A stretch of DNA of 64,000 bases, from the NCBI GenBank assembly GCA_035295745.1, contig DATGIL010000100.1:1-64000 (forward strand), in the 5' to 3' direction. Below the pieces are notes generated by a model. The model did no database searches, was not told the DNA's origin, and saw only the letters and a list, made by a program, of their open reading frames with translations. Origin of the DNA: JAIQFL01 sp035295745. Its GTDB lineage: Bacteria; Acidobacteriota; Terriglobia; Bryobacterales; Bryobacteraceae. The position numbers and the translations under genes are program-made. The stretch's first letter is position 1. Each line of letters begins with the position of its first letter. Positions 1-9,109 of this stretch are shown one piece after another.

Positions 1-49
1 GATGAAGAACTCTAAAGGTCTCCGTCTCCCCTGGCCGCCGCCCGAGGAT

Positions 50-307
50 GTGGCGCAAACACTCCTGTTTGCCGTCTCGACACTCATGTCGAGACTTTTC
101 GAAGCTTCCTCCGAACTCGGGTTTGATTGCACTTCCGAAAAGCGTCGAGAAGGTCACGGCAAACAGAAGTGGTCTTGGGCTGCTTCGCCGCCATGGATTC
201 CGATGAAAGCGGCGCGTTCGCCGGGCAGATCGGCTCGGCCATGGCGACACGCCGCGAACCCCCAACCCCTAACCCCCAACCCCTGCTTTCCAGGGTGTTT
301 GCGCCAC
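50..307. repeat. Palindromic element bounded by 13-bp inverted repeats (copy 1)
   Basis: A perfect 13-bp inverted repeat (GTGGCGCAAACAC at 50-62, its complement at 295-307) bounds about 258 bp. Just inside the left end lies a hairpin with 9-bp arms, GTCTCGACA at 74-82 and TGTCGAGAC at 87-95, loop of 4. A second, inverted copy of the left-end block with the same hairpin occurs at 53138-53188. The right part carries a low-complexity run of CCCAACCCCTAA type (about 260-289). Two copies in 64 kb with conserved palindromes suggest a dispersed MITE- or REP-like family. No transposase is encoded inside. The right end overlaps the likely start of the GH106 gene. Confidence 0.6.
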
Positions 308-2839
308 GCCTTGCTCCTGATCCTGAGCTTCACTCCTGCATTCGCTGCGAATTCCGTTGCAGAGTTGCATCAGTCCTTTCTCCACCCGCCCGATGACGCG
401 CGCATGATGGTGCGCTGGTGGTGGTTCGGTCCCGCTGCCACCAAGCCGGAACTCGAGCGCGAGTTGCGCGCGATGAAAGAAGGCGGGATCGGCGGCTTCG
501 AAGTGCAGCCCACCTATCCCCTCCAACTCGACGGCAACTACTCCTATCTCTCTCAGGAGTTTCTCGAAGCGTTGCGCTTCACTGGCGAGAAGGCCAAGGA
601 ACTCGGCCTCCGCATGGACCTCACGCTGGGCAGTGGCTGGCCCTTCGGTGGACCCCACATTTCCATCGCGCAGGCCTCAGGACGTCTGAAGGTCGTCCGC
701 GTGCCGATGACGCCGGAGGGCACCGATCCCCCTCCGCCGGTCCTCGCCGAAGGAGAAAAGCTGATCACGAAAGCGCGTCAGGGGACGACATTACTGTTCT
801 TCATATCCAGCCACACACGCCAGATGGTGAAGCGTCCCGCGATAGGCGCCGAAGGATTCGTCCTCGACCACTACGATCTGGGGGCGATTCAAACTCACCT
901 GAAGACCGTTGGCGAGCCGATGCTGAAGGCGTTGGAGAAGACGCCGCCCTACGCCATCTTCAGCGATAGCCTGGAAGTCTACAACTCCGATTGGACCACC
1001 AACTTTCTGGACGAGTTCCGCAAACGCCGCGGTTATGATCTGACTCCTTACCTTCCAGCGCTCGCCGCGGATATCGGCGAGAAGACGGGCGCGATCCGCC
1101 ACGATTGGGGCAAGACTCTTAGCGAACTCGCGGACGCGAACTATCTGACGCCCCTGCACCAGTGGGCGCAGCAGCACGGCACGCGCTTTCGCTCGCAGAG
1201 TTACGGCATTCCGCCGGTGACGCTCTCCAGCAGTTCGTTGGTCGACCTGCCGGAGGGCGAGGGCACGCAGTGGCGGCACTTCTCCGCAACCCGATGGGCG
1301 GCCTCGGCGAGCCATTTGTATGGGCGGCCGGTGACGTCATCGGAGACCTGGACTTGGTTGCACTCGCCCGTGTTTCGCGCCACGCCGCTCGACATGAAGG
1401 CCGAAGCCGACCTCCATTTCCTCCAGGGCGTCAATCAACTCGTAGGACATGGCTGGCCCTACTCGCCACCCGAGGCCGGAGAGCCGGGTTGGCGATTCTA
1501 TGCGGCGGCCGTCTTCAACAATCACAATCCGTGGTGGCTGGTGATGCCCGACGTCACAACCTACCTGCAGCGCGTGAGCTACCTGCTGCGCCAGGGACAG
1601 CCCGCGAACGATGTCGCGCTCTACCTGCCCACCTCCGATGCGTTCGCGGGATTTGCACTCGGCCGCGATTCCGTGAATCAGGCGATGGACGGGCTGATTG
1701 GCGGGACCGTCATCCCTCAAATTCTCGATGCCGGATACAACTTCGATTTCATCGACGATGGCGCCATCGCGCATGGTGGCGTTCCGTACCCGATCCTGAT
1801 CCTGCCGAATGTGGAGCGCATCCCGCTTGCCACGATGCAGAAGATCGAGGAGTATGTGCGCAAGGGTGGCACGGTGATCGCGACCCGCCGGCGGCCTTCG
1901 CGTGCGCCGGGTTTGCTGGAAGCCGACCGCGACACGCCGAAGATCCGCGAACTGGCGGACTCCCTGCGGCTGTTGACCGACGAAACCAAGTTGGGCGCGG
2001 AGTTGCATAACGCTTTGCCCGCGGATGTGGCAACTGCGCCGGAGATCGGCTTCGTGCACCGCAAGCTGGGGTTCGCGGAGGTCTACTTCGTGGCCAACAC
2101 CAGCAATCAGCCGGTGCATGCGCTGGCCGACTTCCGAGTCGATGGTCTGGACGCGTCGATTTGGGATCCGCTGACTGGCAAGGAGAATTGGGTGGGCGGG
2201 AAGCGCCTCGATCTGACGCTCGCGCCTTGCGAGTCGCGAGTGATCGTATTTTCTAAAGAGCGAGGCGCGGTGACGTCGCTGACGGCAGCCCCGCGGCCGG
2301 AGCCTGTCGATCTGAGCGGTGGATGGAAGGTGACCTTCGCGGGGTCGTCGAAGGCGGTCACCATGGACGCCGGGCACTCCTGGACAGAGGACGATTCGCA
2401 CAAGTACTTCTCCGGGACGGCGACCTACGAGAAAACGGTCAGCTATCACGCGGCCGATCTTGCGCGGCAGCGGATCTATCTCACTTTCGGCGAGGGCACG
2501 GCCGTGACCGCGCAGGAGCGGCGTTCGGGCTCCGGCATGCGTGCGATGTACGAGGGTCCGGTGCGCGAGGCCGCGGTGGTCTACGTGAACGGCAAACGTG
2601 CCGGCGCCGTCTGGTGCGCGCCTTACCAGGTGGAGCTGAGCGGTCTGCTGAAAGATGGCGAGAACTCCATTCGCATCGTAGTGGCGAATACCGCTCTGAA
2701 TTTGATGGCGAAGGGTCCGCTGCCGGATTATAAGGCGCTCAATGCGAAGTACGGCGAGCGTTTTCAGGCGCAGGACATGGGCAGCGTCCAGGCCTTGCCG
2801 TCCGGTCTGCTCGGCCCGATCAAACTTGTAGCTCGATGA
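299..2839 (+). CDS. GH106-type glycoside hydrolase (probable alpha-L-rhamnosidase), secreted
   Basis: About 846 residues from a TTG start at 299, chosen because it gives a compact signal peptide (MRHALLLIL... ending PAFA) directly before mature sequence; the frame is open upstream to base 2, but that part lies in a palindromic element and reads as junk. The N-terminal half has the WWWFGP motif (about residue 38) and DLTLGSGWPFGG, typical of GH106 rhamnosidases. Acidic candidates for catalysis are the Glu in FSDSLEV and in SSETWTW. The C-terminal 250 residues look like beta-sandwich domains (VYVNGKRAG, WCAPYQVEL). Expected role: periplasmic or extracellular removal of rhamnose from plant or bacterial polysaccharide. 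The spacing of the Shine-Dalgarno-like AGGG to TTG is short; an ATG at 203 is the alternative start. Confidence 0.75.
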   Translation: MRHALLLILSFTPAFAANSVAELHQSFLHPPDDARMMVRWWWFGPAATKPELERELRAMKEGGIGGFEVQPTYPLQLDGNYSYLSQEFLEALRFTGEKAKELGLRMDLTLGSGWPFGGPHISIAQASGRLKVVRVPMTPEGTDPPPPVLAEGEKLITKARQGTTLLFFISSHTRQMVKRPAIGAEGFVLDHYDLGAIQTHLKTVGEPMLKALEKTPPYAIFSDSLEVYNSDWTTNFLDEFRKRRGYDLTPYLPALAADIGEKTGAIRHDWGKTLSELADANYLTPLHQWAQQHGTRFRSQSYGIPPVTLSSSSLVDLPEGEGTQWRHFSATRWAASASHLYGRPVTSSETWTWLHSPVFRATPLDMKAEADLHFLQGVNQLVGHGWPYSPPEAGEPGWRFYAAAVFNNHNPWWLVMPDVTTYLQRVSYLLRQGQPANDVALYLPTSDAFAGFALGRDSVNQAMDGLIGGTVIPQILDAGYNFDFIDDGAIAHGGVPYPILILPNVERIPLATMQKIEEYVRKGGTVIATRRRPSRAPGLLEADRDTPKIRELADSLRLLTDETKLGAELHNALPADVATAPEIGFVHRKLGFAEVYFVANTSNQPVHALADFRVDGLDASIWDPLTGKENWVGGKRLDLTLAPCESRVIVFSKERGAVTSLTAAPRPEPVDLSGGWKVTFAGSSKAVTMDAGHSWTEDDSHKYFSGTATYEKTVSYHAADLARQRIYLTFGEGTAVTAQERRSGSGMRAMYEGPVREAAVVYVNGKRAGAVWCAPYQVELSGLLKDGENSIRIVVANTALNLMAKGPLPDYKALNAKYGERFQAQDMGSVQALPSGLLGPIKLVAR

Positions 2840-2845
2840 TTGACG

Positions 2846-3880
2846 ATGCCCGCTCTGGCCTTATCTCCGATTGGACTGCTGCTGGCTTCGGTCATGTCAG
2901 TAGTCAACGTGCTGACGGATGTAGCACGGAAGCGCGCGCTCAATAAGCGCGATCTCATTCCCGCTACGTTCTGGATGCGCGTTGCGGTCGCACTGGTCTT
3001 TGGTGGTACTGGCGGTGCAGATCGCGCGCGGGGCCACCGTGACCATCCGCGATGGCGGGCCGCTCTTCGGCATCGCCGCCGTTCACCTGGCGCCGATCCC
3101 CACGTTTCTCGTCTCCTGGCGCTCGATGTTGGGCTGATCACCTGCGTGATGTGGCTCTATTTTCGAGCGTTGCAGGTCTCGCCGCTTTCTCTCTGCGTCC
3201 CGTTTCTTTCGTTCACGCCGGTCTTCCTGATTCCGTCGGGGTTCGTCGTGCTCGGGGAACTGCCCCCTGCCGTGAAGTTGCTCGGCGTTCTGCTGATTGT
3301 CGTGGCTCGCTGGTGATGCACCGCCGCCTTTTTGCGGTGAGCTGGCCGGCGCCTGTTCGGGCCATCGTGCAGGAGAAGGGGCAGCCGCTACATGGTGACG
3401 GTCTCCTTCCTGTTCGCCATCACAAATCCGCTGGATAAAAAGCTGGTCCTGATGAGCGACGTGTTTACGGAGTCGGCGGCCTACGGCTTTGGGTTAGTGC
3501 TGGCGTTCTTCCTGCTGGGCAAACGGCAGGGAGCCGACTTCGGTGCTGCGATTTGCAATAACGTGAAGCGGGTCTCCCTCGCCGGGCTGTTCGACGCCAT
3601 TTCATTGCTGTTCCAACTGGCTGCCTACGCCTACATCAGCGTCGTGATTACGGTGACAATCAAGCGGGCCGGGATCATTCTCTCGGTGCTGGCGGGCTGG
3701 CTGTTCTTCCGCGAGCGCGAGATTACGGACAAGGTGATCGCGGCCTCGGTGATGTTTGCCGGCGTGCTCATTCTGTATCTGCCGCTCAGCGTGGCGCAGT
3801 CGTGGGGATTGCTGGCGTTGACCCTGGCCGCGATGTCGCTCGCGATGTACCTGACGAGGAATCAATGCCCGGAAACGTAA
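2846..3880 (+). pseudogene. EamA/DMT-type transporter, broken by frameshifts
   Basis: Reading across frames reconstructs a protein of about 340 residues with the hydrophobic segments of a drug/metabolite-transporter (EamA) permease. The frame used at 2846 is good to about 3000, changes frame to about 3110 (LVVLAVQIARG is the sensible reading there), returns, changes again near 3300 (GSLVMHRR) and returns near 3385 (MVTVSFLFAITNPLDKK). The indels therefore come as two compensating pairs. The first pair leaves the frame open; the second meets a stop at 3314-3316, so translation is cut. It starts 6 bases after the GH106 stop and its end overlaps the next gene's ATG, so it was once the middle gene of an operon. 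Sequencing error is an alternative to decay. Confidence 0.7.
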
Positions 3881-4870
3881 ACGTGTCGTTCGTCGGTTGC
3901 GGCGGGATGGCGGCGCACTATCTCGGCGTCTACCGCGACCTGGATTGGGTGCTCGTAGTTTCGTGCGTCGACACGGACCCTGCCAGTGCGCGCAAGGCTG
4001 CGGACGCGGTCAGAGGGATCGCCACTACCGACTTTGCCGCAGCCCTTGAGAATGATGTGGACGCCGTGATTGTGAGCACTCCCAACTCGCTGCATCGTCC
4101 GCAGGCAGTGGCGGCGATCGAAGCGGGGAAGCATCTGCTGCTACAGAAACCGGTAGCGGCGAATCTGGCGGATGCGGAGGCTATCGCCGCTGCGGCGGAG
4201 CAGTCCACGCGCACCGTAGGGCTGTACATGAGCTACTTCGATCGGCCGCTCGTCCACGATCTACGGGACATGGTCACGCGCGGTTGGCTGGGCGACGTGG
4301 TGCACTGCTACGCGCGGCTCATGCACAAGGGCGGCATGATGTGGTCCGGCGAAGCGCTGCGCGGCAATCGCACATAGCGCGGTTCGATCCTGCAGACGGG
4401 CGGCGGCTGCTAGATTCAACTGGCCGTCCACTACATCCACATCTTCGAATGGATCACCGGGGCGCACGTGGTCCGCGCCACAGGATTCACACGAAACCTG
4501 CACTGTCCGGGGCTCGAAGGCGAAGACCTGGCGGTGGCAGTGCTCCAGATGGATTCGGGCGCGATGGTGACTCTCGATACGGCATGGTGCGCCAACGGCG
4601 AAGAGCTTTCGGTGCACGGCACGATGGGACGTTTCAGCTATCGCAATAGTCAGACCTTGACGTTGTCGTCGAGTGCGGGACCGTTTGCAGGGCGCGTGGC
4701 GCGGTACTCGGGCGGCCTGACACCCGCGTTCGGAGGACCGCAGGGCGAAGAGCAATTGATGGAGGTTCGTCCCCCGGCGTTCAGCGACATCACCAATCCG
4801 CTGAATCAACATCGCGCGTTTCTGGAGGCAGTACGCGACGGGCGTCCGGCGCCGGTCTCGATCGCGTCCG
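3865..4870 (+). pseudogene. Gfo/Idh/MocA-family dehydrogenase with two in-frame stops and lost C-terminus
   Basis: The N-terminus is a Rossmann fold (VSFVGCGGMAAHYLG) followed by VIVSTPNSLHRPQAV and AGKHLLLQKPVA, the usual Gfo/Idh/MocA signature (sugar or inositol dehydrogenase family, NAD(P)-dependent). TAG codons at 4375-4377 and 4411-4413 interrupt it, but the same frame continues with clear family sequence (IQLAVHYIHIFEW, LHCPGLEGEDLAVAV) until about 4870. There the expected tail is replaced, within a few codons, by a PIN-domain fragment in another frame. Gene order with the GH106 and transporter suggests an ancestral sugar-use operon. Two nonsense codons plus a foreign 3' end make it a pseudogene; an amber-suppressed product is unlikely. 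Confidence 0.8.
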
Positions 4871-5044
4871 GTGTTCGCGACGGCCCTGTTGCAGCGTCAT
4901 CCCGTCATAGGCGGCGATGTGTTCGATCTCCAGATCGCCGCAACCATGCTGGCCAACGGCATCGAACGAATCTATACCTTCAATCCCAAGGATTTCGACG
5001 TCTTTCCCGAACTGACCGTCATTACCCCGCCGGTGGCTCCCTGA
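4871..5044 (+). pseudogene. VapC-like PIN-domain toxin, C-terminal fragment
   Basis: The frame starting GVFATALLQRHP gives about 57 residues ending at TGA 5042-5044. It contains DVFDLQIAATMLANG, IYTFNPKDF and FPELTVITP, the last two active-site-side motifs of PIN-domain (VapC) ribonucleases. The N-terminal half with the first catalytic Asp residues is absent, so it cannot be active. It is spliced onto the truncated dehydrogenase, and its TGA overlaps the ATG of the hsdM remnant (TGATG), as genes in a native toxin/defence operon would. The assignment rests on motif recognition by eye. Confidence 0.7.
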
Positions 5045-5303
5045 TGTCCTCTGCAGCAGCTTCCAATCTCGTCAACAAAGTCAGAACTACTGAACGGTAG
5101 TGCGAGGACGGGTCTCCGATGGAGACTACTTCGTGCAGTTCACCTATTGACAGTCTGGGTGACTCGTCCGATTTACCGGACCCCGCGTTCTGGCAGCCGG
5201 GATCGTGGAGGACCTGCAATCGGCCCTCGACCAGTTTGCGCAGATCGCCGCCGACCTTGGAGTGAGCGAACGCGACAATACCAGCGACGAAAACCCTTCC
5301 TGA
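5044..5303 (+). pseudogene. Type I restriction-modification methyltransferase (HsdM) remnant, internally deleted
   Basis: Beginning at ATG 5044, MSSAAASNLVNKVR is followed, after a frame change and stops, by NY.TVVRG.VSDGDYFVQFTY. This matches the N-terminal HsdM pattern LVNKVWNYC.VLRDDG.SYGDYV.QLTYLLF. After about 40 bases another open stretch (5187-5303, LAAGIVEDLQSALDQF then IAADLG) resembles the C-terminal helix of HsdM-like methylases. The catalytic core (FxGxG, NPPF) is missing, so some 1.2-1.4 kb has been deleted. It lies 37 bases from the end of the convergent export operon. The N-terminal match is fairly secure; the C-terminal piece is inferred. Confidence 0.55.
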
Positions 5304-5340
5304 ACTTCGGGACGGGTGGCCGTTGACGGCTGGCCGGATC

Positions 5341-6588
5341 TTATTCGTACCTGAGTGCGTCAATGGGATTGATGCGCGAAGCCTTCACCGCTGGATAAAT
5401 CCCGAACACCACACCCACCACTACCGACACACCGAAAGCGATCACCACCGATGCCGTCGTCACGATCGTCTTCCATTCCGCGGTGCGCGCGATCAGCCAG
5501 GCCAGGAAGAAGCCGAAGCCGATGCCCAGCAATCCTCCGCCCACCGAGATCAAAACCGACTCCGTCAAAAACTGGCGCACGATATCAAAGCGGCGGGCGC
5601 CAATCGAGCGGCGGATGCCGATCTCGCGGGTCCGCTCCAGCACCGTGGCAAGCACGATATTCATGATCCCGATACCGCCGACCAGCAGCGAAATCGCGGC
5701 AATCGCCACCATCACATACGTGAAGATGGTCTGCGTGCGCTGCTGCTGTGCCAGCAATGCGGCCGGGATGGTCACCGAGAAATCCTGCATGCTGTGATGG
5801 GTGGAGTTCAAAACCGAGGTCACCACCTTGGCGATTTCGATGCTGTCGGCATTCGCGGAAAGACGCAGATCGATGCCGTCCAAGTCGTCCTTCATGTTGG
5901 CGCTCTGGTCCCAAAAGCGATATTGGAAGGTATTGAGCGGGATGTAGATGATATTGTTGACGTCCTGCATCGCGCCGCCGGAATTCTGAGCGCCCGCCAT
6001 CAACTGCTCGCTGAGCACGCCGACCACCTGCATCCACGTGTCGTTGACCTTCACATATTTGCCGACCGCTGTGCCGTACCCGAGCAGGTTCACCTTGGCC
6101 CCTTCCCCCAGGACGCACACCGTCGCGCTGGCAGCGTCATCGGAATTGGTGAAAAAATCGCCTTCCGCCAGGTGCAGACTGTGAATGACGCTGTACGAGG
6201 GCCGCACACCGTAGAGTTCCGGCATATCGCGCGAGGGCTTGGGCAGGACCCGCGCAGGATGCAAGACGCGGCGAGCAGACATGGTCTCCAGCCCTTCGAT
6301 ATTAGCCTGGAGAATCCGCACGTCACGCTCGGAGAGTCCCGGCGAAGAGCGTCGGCGCTGCTGAAACTCTTCCTGGCTGGTCGCTGGACGCGCATCGATC
6401 AGGACGTTGCGCACGCCCAACTGCTCGATGAATCGCAGCGACTCCTCCTTGGCGCCGGAACCGATCGCCAGCATGCCGATCACCGACCCAACGCCAAACA
6501 CGATTCCGAGGGCGGTCAGCAGCGTGCGCGTTTTCTGGGCGCGCAGATTCGACAGCGCCTGGCTGATATCGGAAAAGTTGAAAATCAT
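5341..6588 (-). CDS. MacB-like ABC transporter permease (FtsX superfamily)
   Basis: 415 residues in the layout of a MacB/LolC-type permease: TM1 near residues 20-42 (TLLTALGIVFGVGSVIGM), a large periplasmic MacB_PCD domain (about 45-275), then three TM helices (about 285-310, 340-360, 375-400) with the FtsX signature RTREIGIRRSIGARR and the ending INPIDALRYE. It carries no nucleotide-binding domain, so it needs a separate ATPase. It is the last of four genes with 4-bp overlaps, downstream of three adaptor genes, implying an export complex for a peptide, lipid or small molecule. The downstream side runs into hsdM debris, so a partner ATPase may have been lost or lies elsewhere. Confidence 0.85.
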   Translation of the reverse strand: MIFNFSDISQALSNLRAQKTRTLLTALGIVFGVGSVIGMLAIGSGAKEESLRFIEQLGVRNVLIDARPATSQEEFQQRRRSSPGLSERDVRILQANIEGLETMSARRVLHPARVLPKPSRDMPELYGVRPSYSVIHSLHLAEGDFFTNSDDAASATVCVLGEGAKVNLLGYGTAVGKYVKVNDTWMQVVGVLSEQLMAGAQNSGGAMQDVNNIIYIPLNTFQYRFWDQSANMKDDLDGIDLRLSANADSIEIAKVVTSVLNSTHHSMQDFSVTIPAALLAQQQRTQTIFTYVMVAIAAISLLVGGIGIMNIVLATVLERTREIGIRRSIGARRFDIVRQFLTESVLISVGGGLLGIGFGFFLAWLIARTAEWKTIVTTASVVIAFGVSVVVGVVFGIYPAVKASRINPIDALRYE

Positions 6589-7865
6589 TTGGACAACGCC
6601 TTCATGGCGCTCTGCGATCCGCCGCCGGACTTGTTCTGCTCATCGGGCCTCGACATCGCCACCAGATCGCCCTCTTTCACTCCCGTGAGTACCGCCTGGC
6701 TCTCGCTCCGGCGCACCAGGGTGACATCGTGCGGCATGAACCCGTTGGGCGACTGCATATAGACAAACGTGCGGCCGTCGCTTTCAAACAACGCCTGGGA
6801 AGGCACCCAAAGCACGTCGTCCATCGACTCGAGCGTGATCACCATATTCGACGTCATTCCAGGGCGCAATTCGGGACCTGCTTCATCGAGCGCGATACGG
6901 CACTCGAACTTGCGGTCCCAGGGCGACCCGGTGGTGCCGCCGATGTTCTTCACATGACCGTGGAAAGACTTGCCGGCCAGCGCGACCACGCCCACCGAAA
7001 CCTTCTGTCCGATCGAGAGGTGGCCGCGATCCAGCTCTCCAATGGTGGCGCTCACCTCCCAACTCTTGAGGTCGGGGATCTGCGCCACGGCCATTCCCGC
7101 GCGTGCTGTGTCGCCCAGTTGGAACGGAGGAAGCTGCATCCCCCAATAGATCATGTTCTGATTGCTGTTCTGCTGGATGTTGACATAACCCGAAGTCTTG
7201 GCCTTCAGCGTCATGCTGTCGATGATCTTCTGGGCCGTTTGGGCGGCTACTTTCGCCTTGTTCTCGGCAGCGATTTGAATCGCGATTCCCGCGCTGGAGG
7301 TGGCTTTTTTGTTATTCAGGTCCTGCTGCGCCTGGGCATAGCGGTTCTTGGCCGCGTCGAGCGCCAGTTGATTCTGGCGCGCCTGGATCGCCGGCAGAAG
7401 CGGATTCTTGCGAAGCTCCAACTCGGCAGTCTTCACATCCGACGCCGTGGAGAGGACCTGGTATGCCGACTCTTCATCGGTGGCGTCACTGGTGGCGTGT
7501 GCCTGAATCACCTGCTGCTCGGCTTCTGCAAGATCGGCTTCGGCTTCCCGCAGATTGTATTCCTGCTGCGTTGTATCGAATTGCACCACTACGTCGCCGG
7601 TGTTCACTACTTCGCCTGGATCGCGGAGCGAGGTAATCGCCATATCGCCGCCACCGCTCATTGGGGCTGTCAGCATTTCCGAATTACCGCCCTGCAACTC
7701 TCCCCGCGCTGCCACCGTCAACGTGACGCGGCCCTTTTTGACCTTGGTGGCAGGGACCTCGGTCCCGGAGGTGGTCGTCGTGGCCTTGAGCATTCGTAGC
7801 GCGCCCCAGGCGATCCCACCGAGCAACACCAACACCACGACGGGCATGACGATGCGTAACTTCAT
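6585..7865 (-). CDS. HlyD/MacA-family periplasmic adaptor
   Basis: 426 residues. An N-terminal anchor (about 7-27, VMPVVVLVLLGGIAWG) is followed by a lipoyl/barrel-sandwich half (residues 45-100), a long helical hairpin rich in Ala, Gln and Glu (about 100-210), the second lipoyl half, and beta-barrel and membrane-proximal domains (about 240-400; WVPSQALFE.DGRTFVYM is a typical late motif). It would link the inner-membrane permease to an outer-membrane channel. Its start overlaps the stop of the upstream adaptor, and its own stop overlaps the permease ATG (both ATGA), so the proteins should be made in equal amounts. Substrate unknown. Confidence 0.85.
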   Translation of the reverse strand: MKLRIVMPVVVLVLLGGIAWGALRMLKATTTTSGTEVPATKVKKGRVTLTVAARGELQGGNSEMLTAPMSGGGDMAITSLRDPGEVVNTGDVVVQFDTTQQEYNLREAEADLAEAEQQVIQAHATSDATDEESAYQVLSTASDVKTAELELRKNPLLPAIQARQNQLALDAAKNRYAQAQQDLNNKKATSSAGIAIQIAAENKAKVAAQTAQKIIDSMTLKAKTSGYVNIQQNSNQNMIYWGMQLPPFQLGDTARAGMAVAQIPDLKSWEVSATIGELDRGHLSIGQKVSVGVVALAGKSFHGHVKNIGGTTGSPWDRKFECRIALDEAGPELRPGMTSNMVITLESMDDVLWVPSQALFESDGRTFVYMQSPNGFMPHDVTLVRRSESQAVLTGVKEGDLVAMSRPDEQNKSGGGSQSAMKALSK

Positions 7866-9109
7866 TTCTTCTGGTCCTTTTTCTCGACGTCTACCAGGGC
7901 CACCATCGAACCGGCAGGTATGCCGGTGATGGCCAACTCATCGGGGTTACGCGCCTGCACTTGAACCTCGATGGGCTTATAGTGCCCTTCGTTCGCCAGA
8001 TAGACAATCGGCTTGCCGGCCCGTGTGAAAAGCGCTTTGGCCGGAATGCTGATCGCGTTAGGGATGCGCTGGATGATTATGTCCATCCCGCCATTCATCC
8101 CAGGACGTAACCGTGGATCGGGATGCAGGATCGGCGCGTAGGCGCGAAAGTTTCGAGTGGGTGGAAACTCGTTGGTGGCTTCCGCGAGCAGCGAGATCTG
8201 CCCGATTTTCGCCGGCAAGGTGAGTTCCGGCAGTGAATCCACCCGCACCCGCACGTCGTCGCCGACAGCAATCCGGCCGCGATCGATCTCCTCCACTTTC
8301 CCGTCCAACATCAGGGTTTCGAGATCGGGCATCTCAGCCAGCCCCATTCCTGCGAATACGTTGTCGCCGACCTTGAAAGGTTTGGCATTCATCCAGCCTT
8401 GGGAATAGTTAGCGGCGAAGACCAGATACCCGGGCAGCGGCGCCTTCAAGACCATCTGCGCGATGCGGGATTTGGTCAGATCGACGTCGGATGCGGCCTG
8501 GTCCCGCAGACGCGTCAATGATGCGATCTTCGATTTGTCGGAAGCGGCATGCAGGTCTACGGTCGCCTGCTGCACCTTCAGCTTCTGCTCCGCCACACCT
8601 AAATCGACCTTTGCTTCTTCCCCGGCGATGCGGCTGACGACCTCCTGCTTCGAAACCTCCAACTGGGCGCGCTCGAGCGTATACTTGGCGTCGGCCAGGT
8701 CGCTCGCGTCTTGCTGGGCGGTGATCTTAGCCTGCGCGACGGCTTGGTCCAGCGTCGCCTGCGCCTGCTTCATCTGCGCATCCTTTTGCTGGAGAGTCTG
8801 TTCCGCGCTGCTCGAGTCGAACTTGACGATGGTGTCGCCCTTGTCGACTTTCTCTCCCGGCGGTGTCATCCATGCGATGCGCAGGTTCGGCACCATGGGA
8901 GTGTAGATCTGGACTGACCGGCCCGCCTTCAACTCCCCACGGCAGCGGATGATCACCATGAAATCGCCCTGGCGGGCGGGCGCGACCGGCAGAATCACCG
9001 CCGATTGCATCTGGCGGAAGCGATAAACTCCCGCCGACGCCCCACCCACTGCCACCAGCACCAGCAGCAGAATCGCCCAAAAACGAATTCTCCGGCTGCG
9101 TGCGCTCAC
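7862..9109 (-). CDS. HlyD-family periplasmic adaptor
   Basis: 415 residues from a GTG start that overlaps the preceding gene's TGA (GTGA). A single N-terminal TM (about 9-28) precedes a split lipoyl domain, a coiled-coil hairpin (about 100-210, QQKDAQMKQAQATLDQAV), a beta-barrel and the motif ISIPAKALFTRAGKPIVYL near residue 365. It is the middle of three consecutive adaptors in one overlapping operon. It differs enough from its neighbours in the hairpin and termini that recent tandem duplication is unlikely by eye. Role: periplasmic bridge of an ABC exporter; which adaptor contacts the permease cannot be told. Confidence 0.83.
   Translation of the reverse strand: MSARSRRIRFWAILLLVLVAVGGASAGVYRFRQMQSAVILPVAPARQGDFMVIIRCRGELKAGRSVQIYTPMVPNLRIAWMTPPGEKVDKGDTIVKFDSSSAEQTLQQKDAQMKQAQATLDQAVAQAKITAQQDASDLADAKYTLERAQLEVSKQEVVSRIAGEEAKVDLGVAEQKLKVQQATVDLHAASDKSKIASLTRLRDQAASDVDLTKSRIAQMVLKAPLPGYLVFAANYSQGWMNAKPFKVGDNVFAGMGLAEMPDLETLMLDGKVEEIDRGRIAVGDDVRVRVDSLPELTLPAKIGQISLLAEATNEFPPTRNFRAYAPILHPDPRLRPGMNGGMDIIIQRIPNAISIPAKALFTRAGKPIVYLANEGHYKPIEVQVQARNPDELAITGIPAGSMVALVDVEKKDQKK

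Noticed and set aside
2..298. N-terminal 99-codon extension of the GH106 frame
   Set aside because: It lies in the palindromic element and a CCCAACC-type low-complexity run, has no family similarity, and precedes a good signal peptide start.
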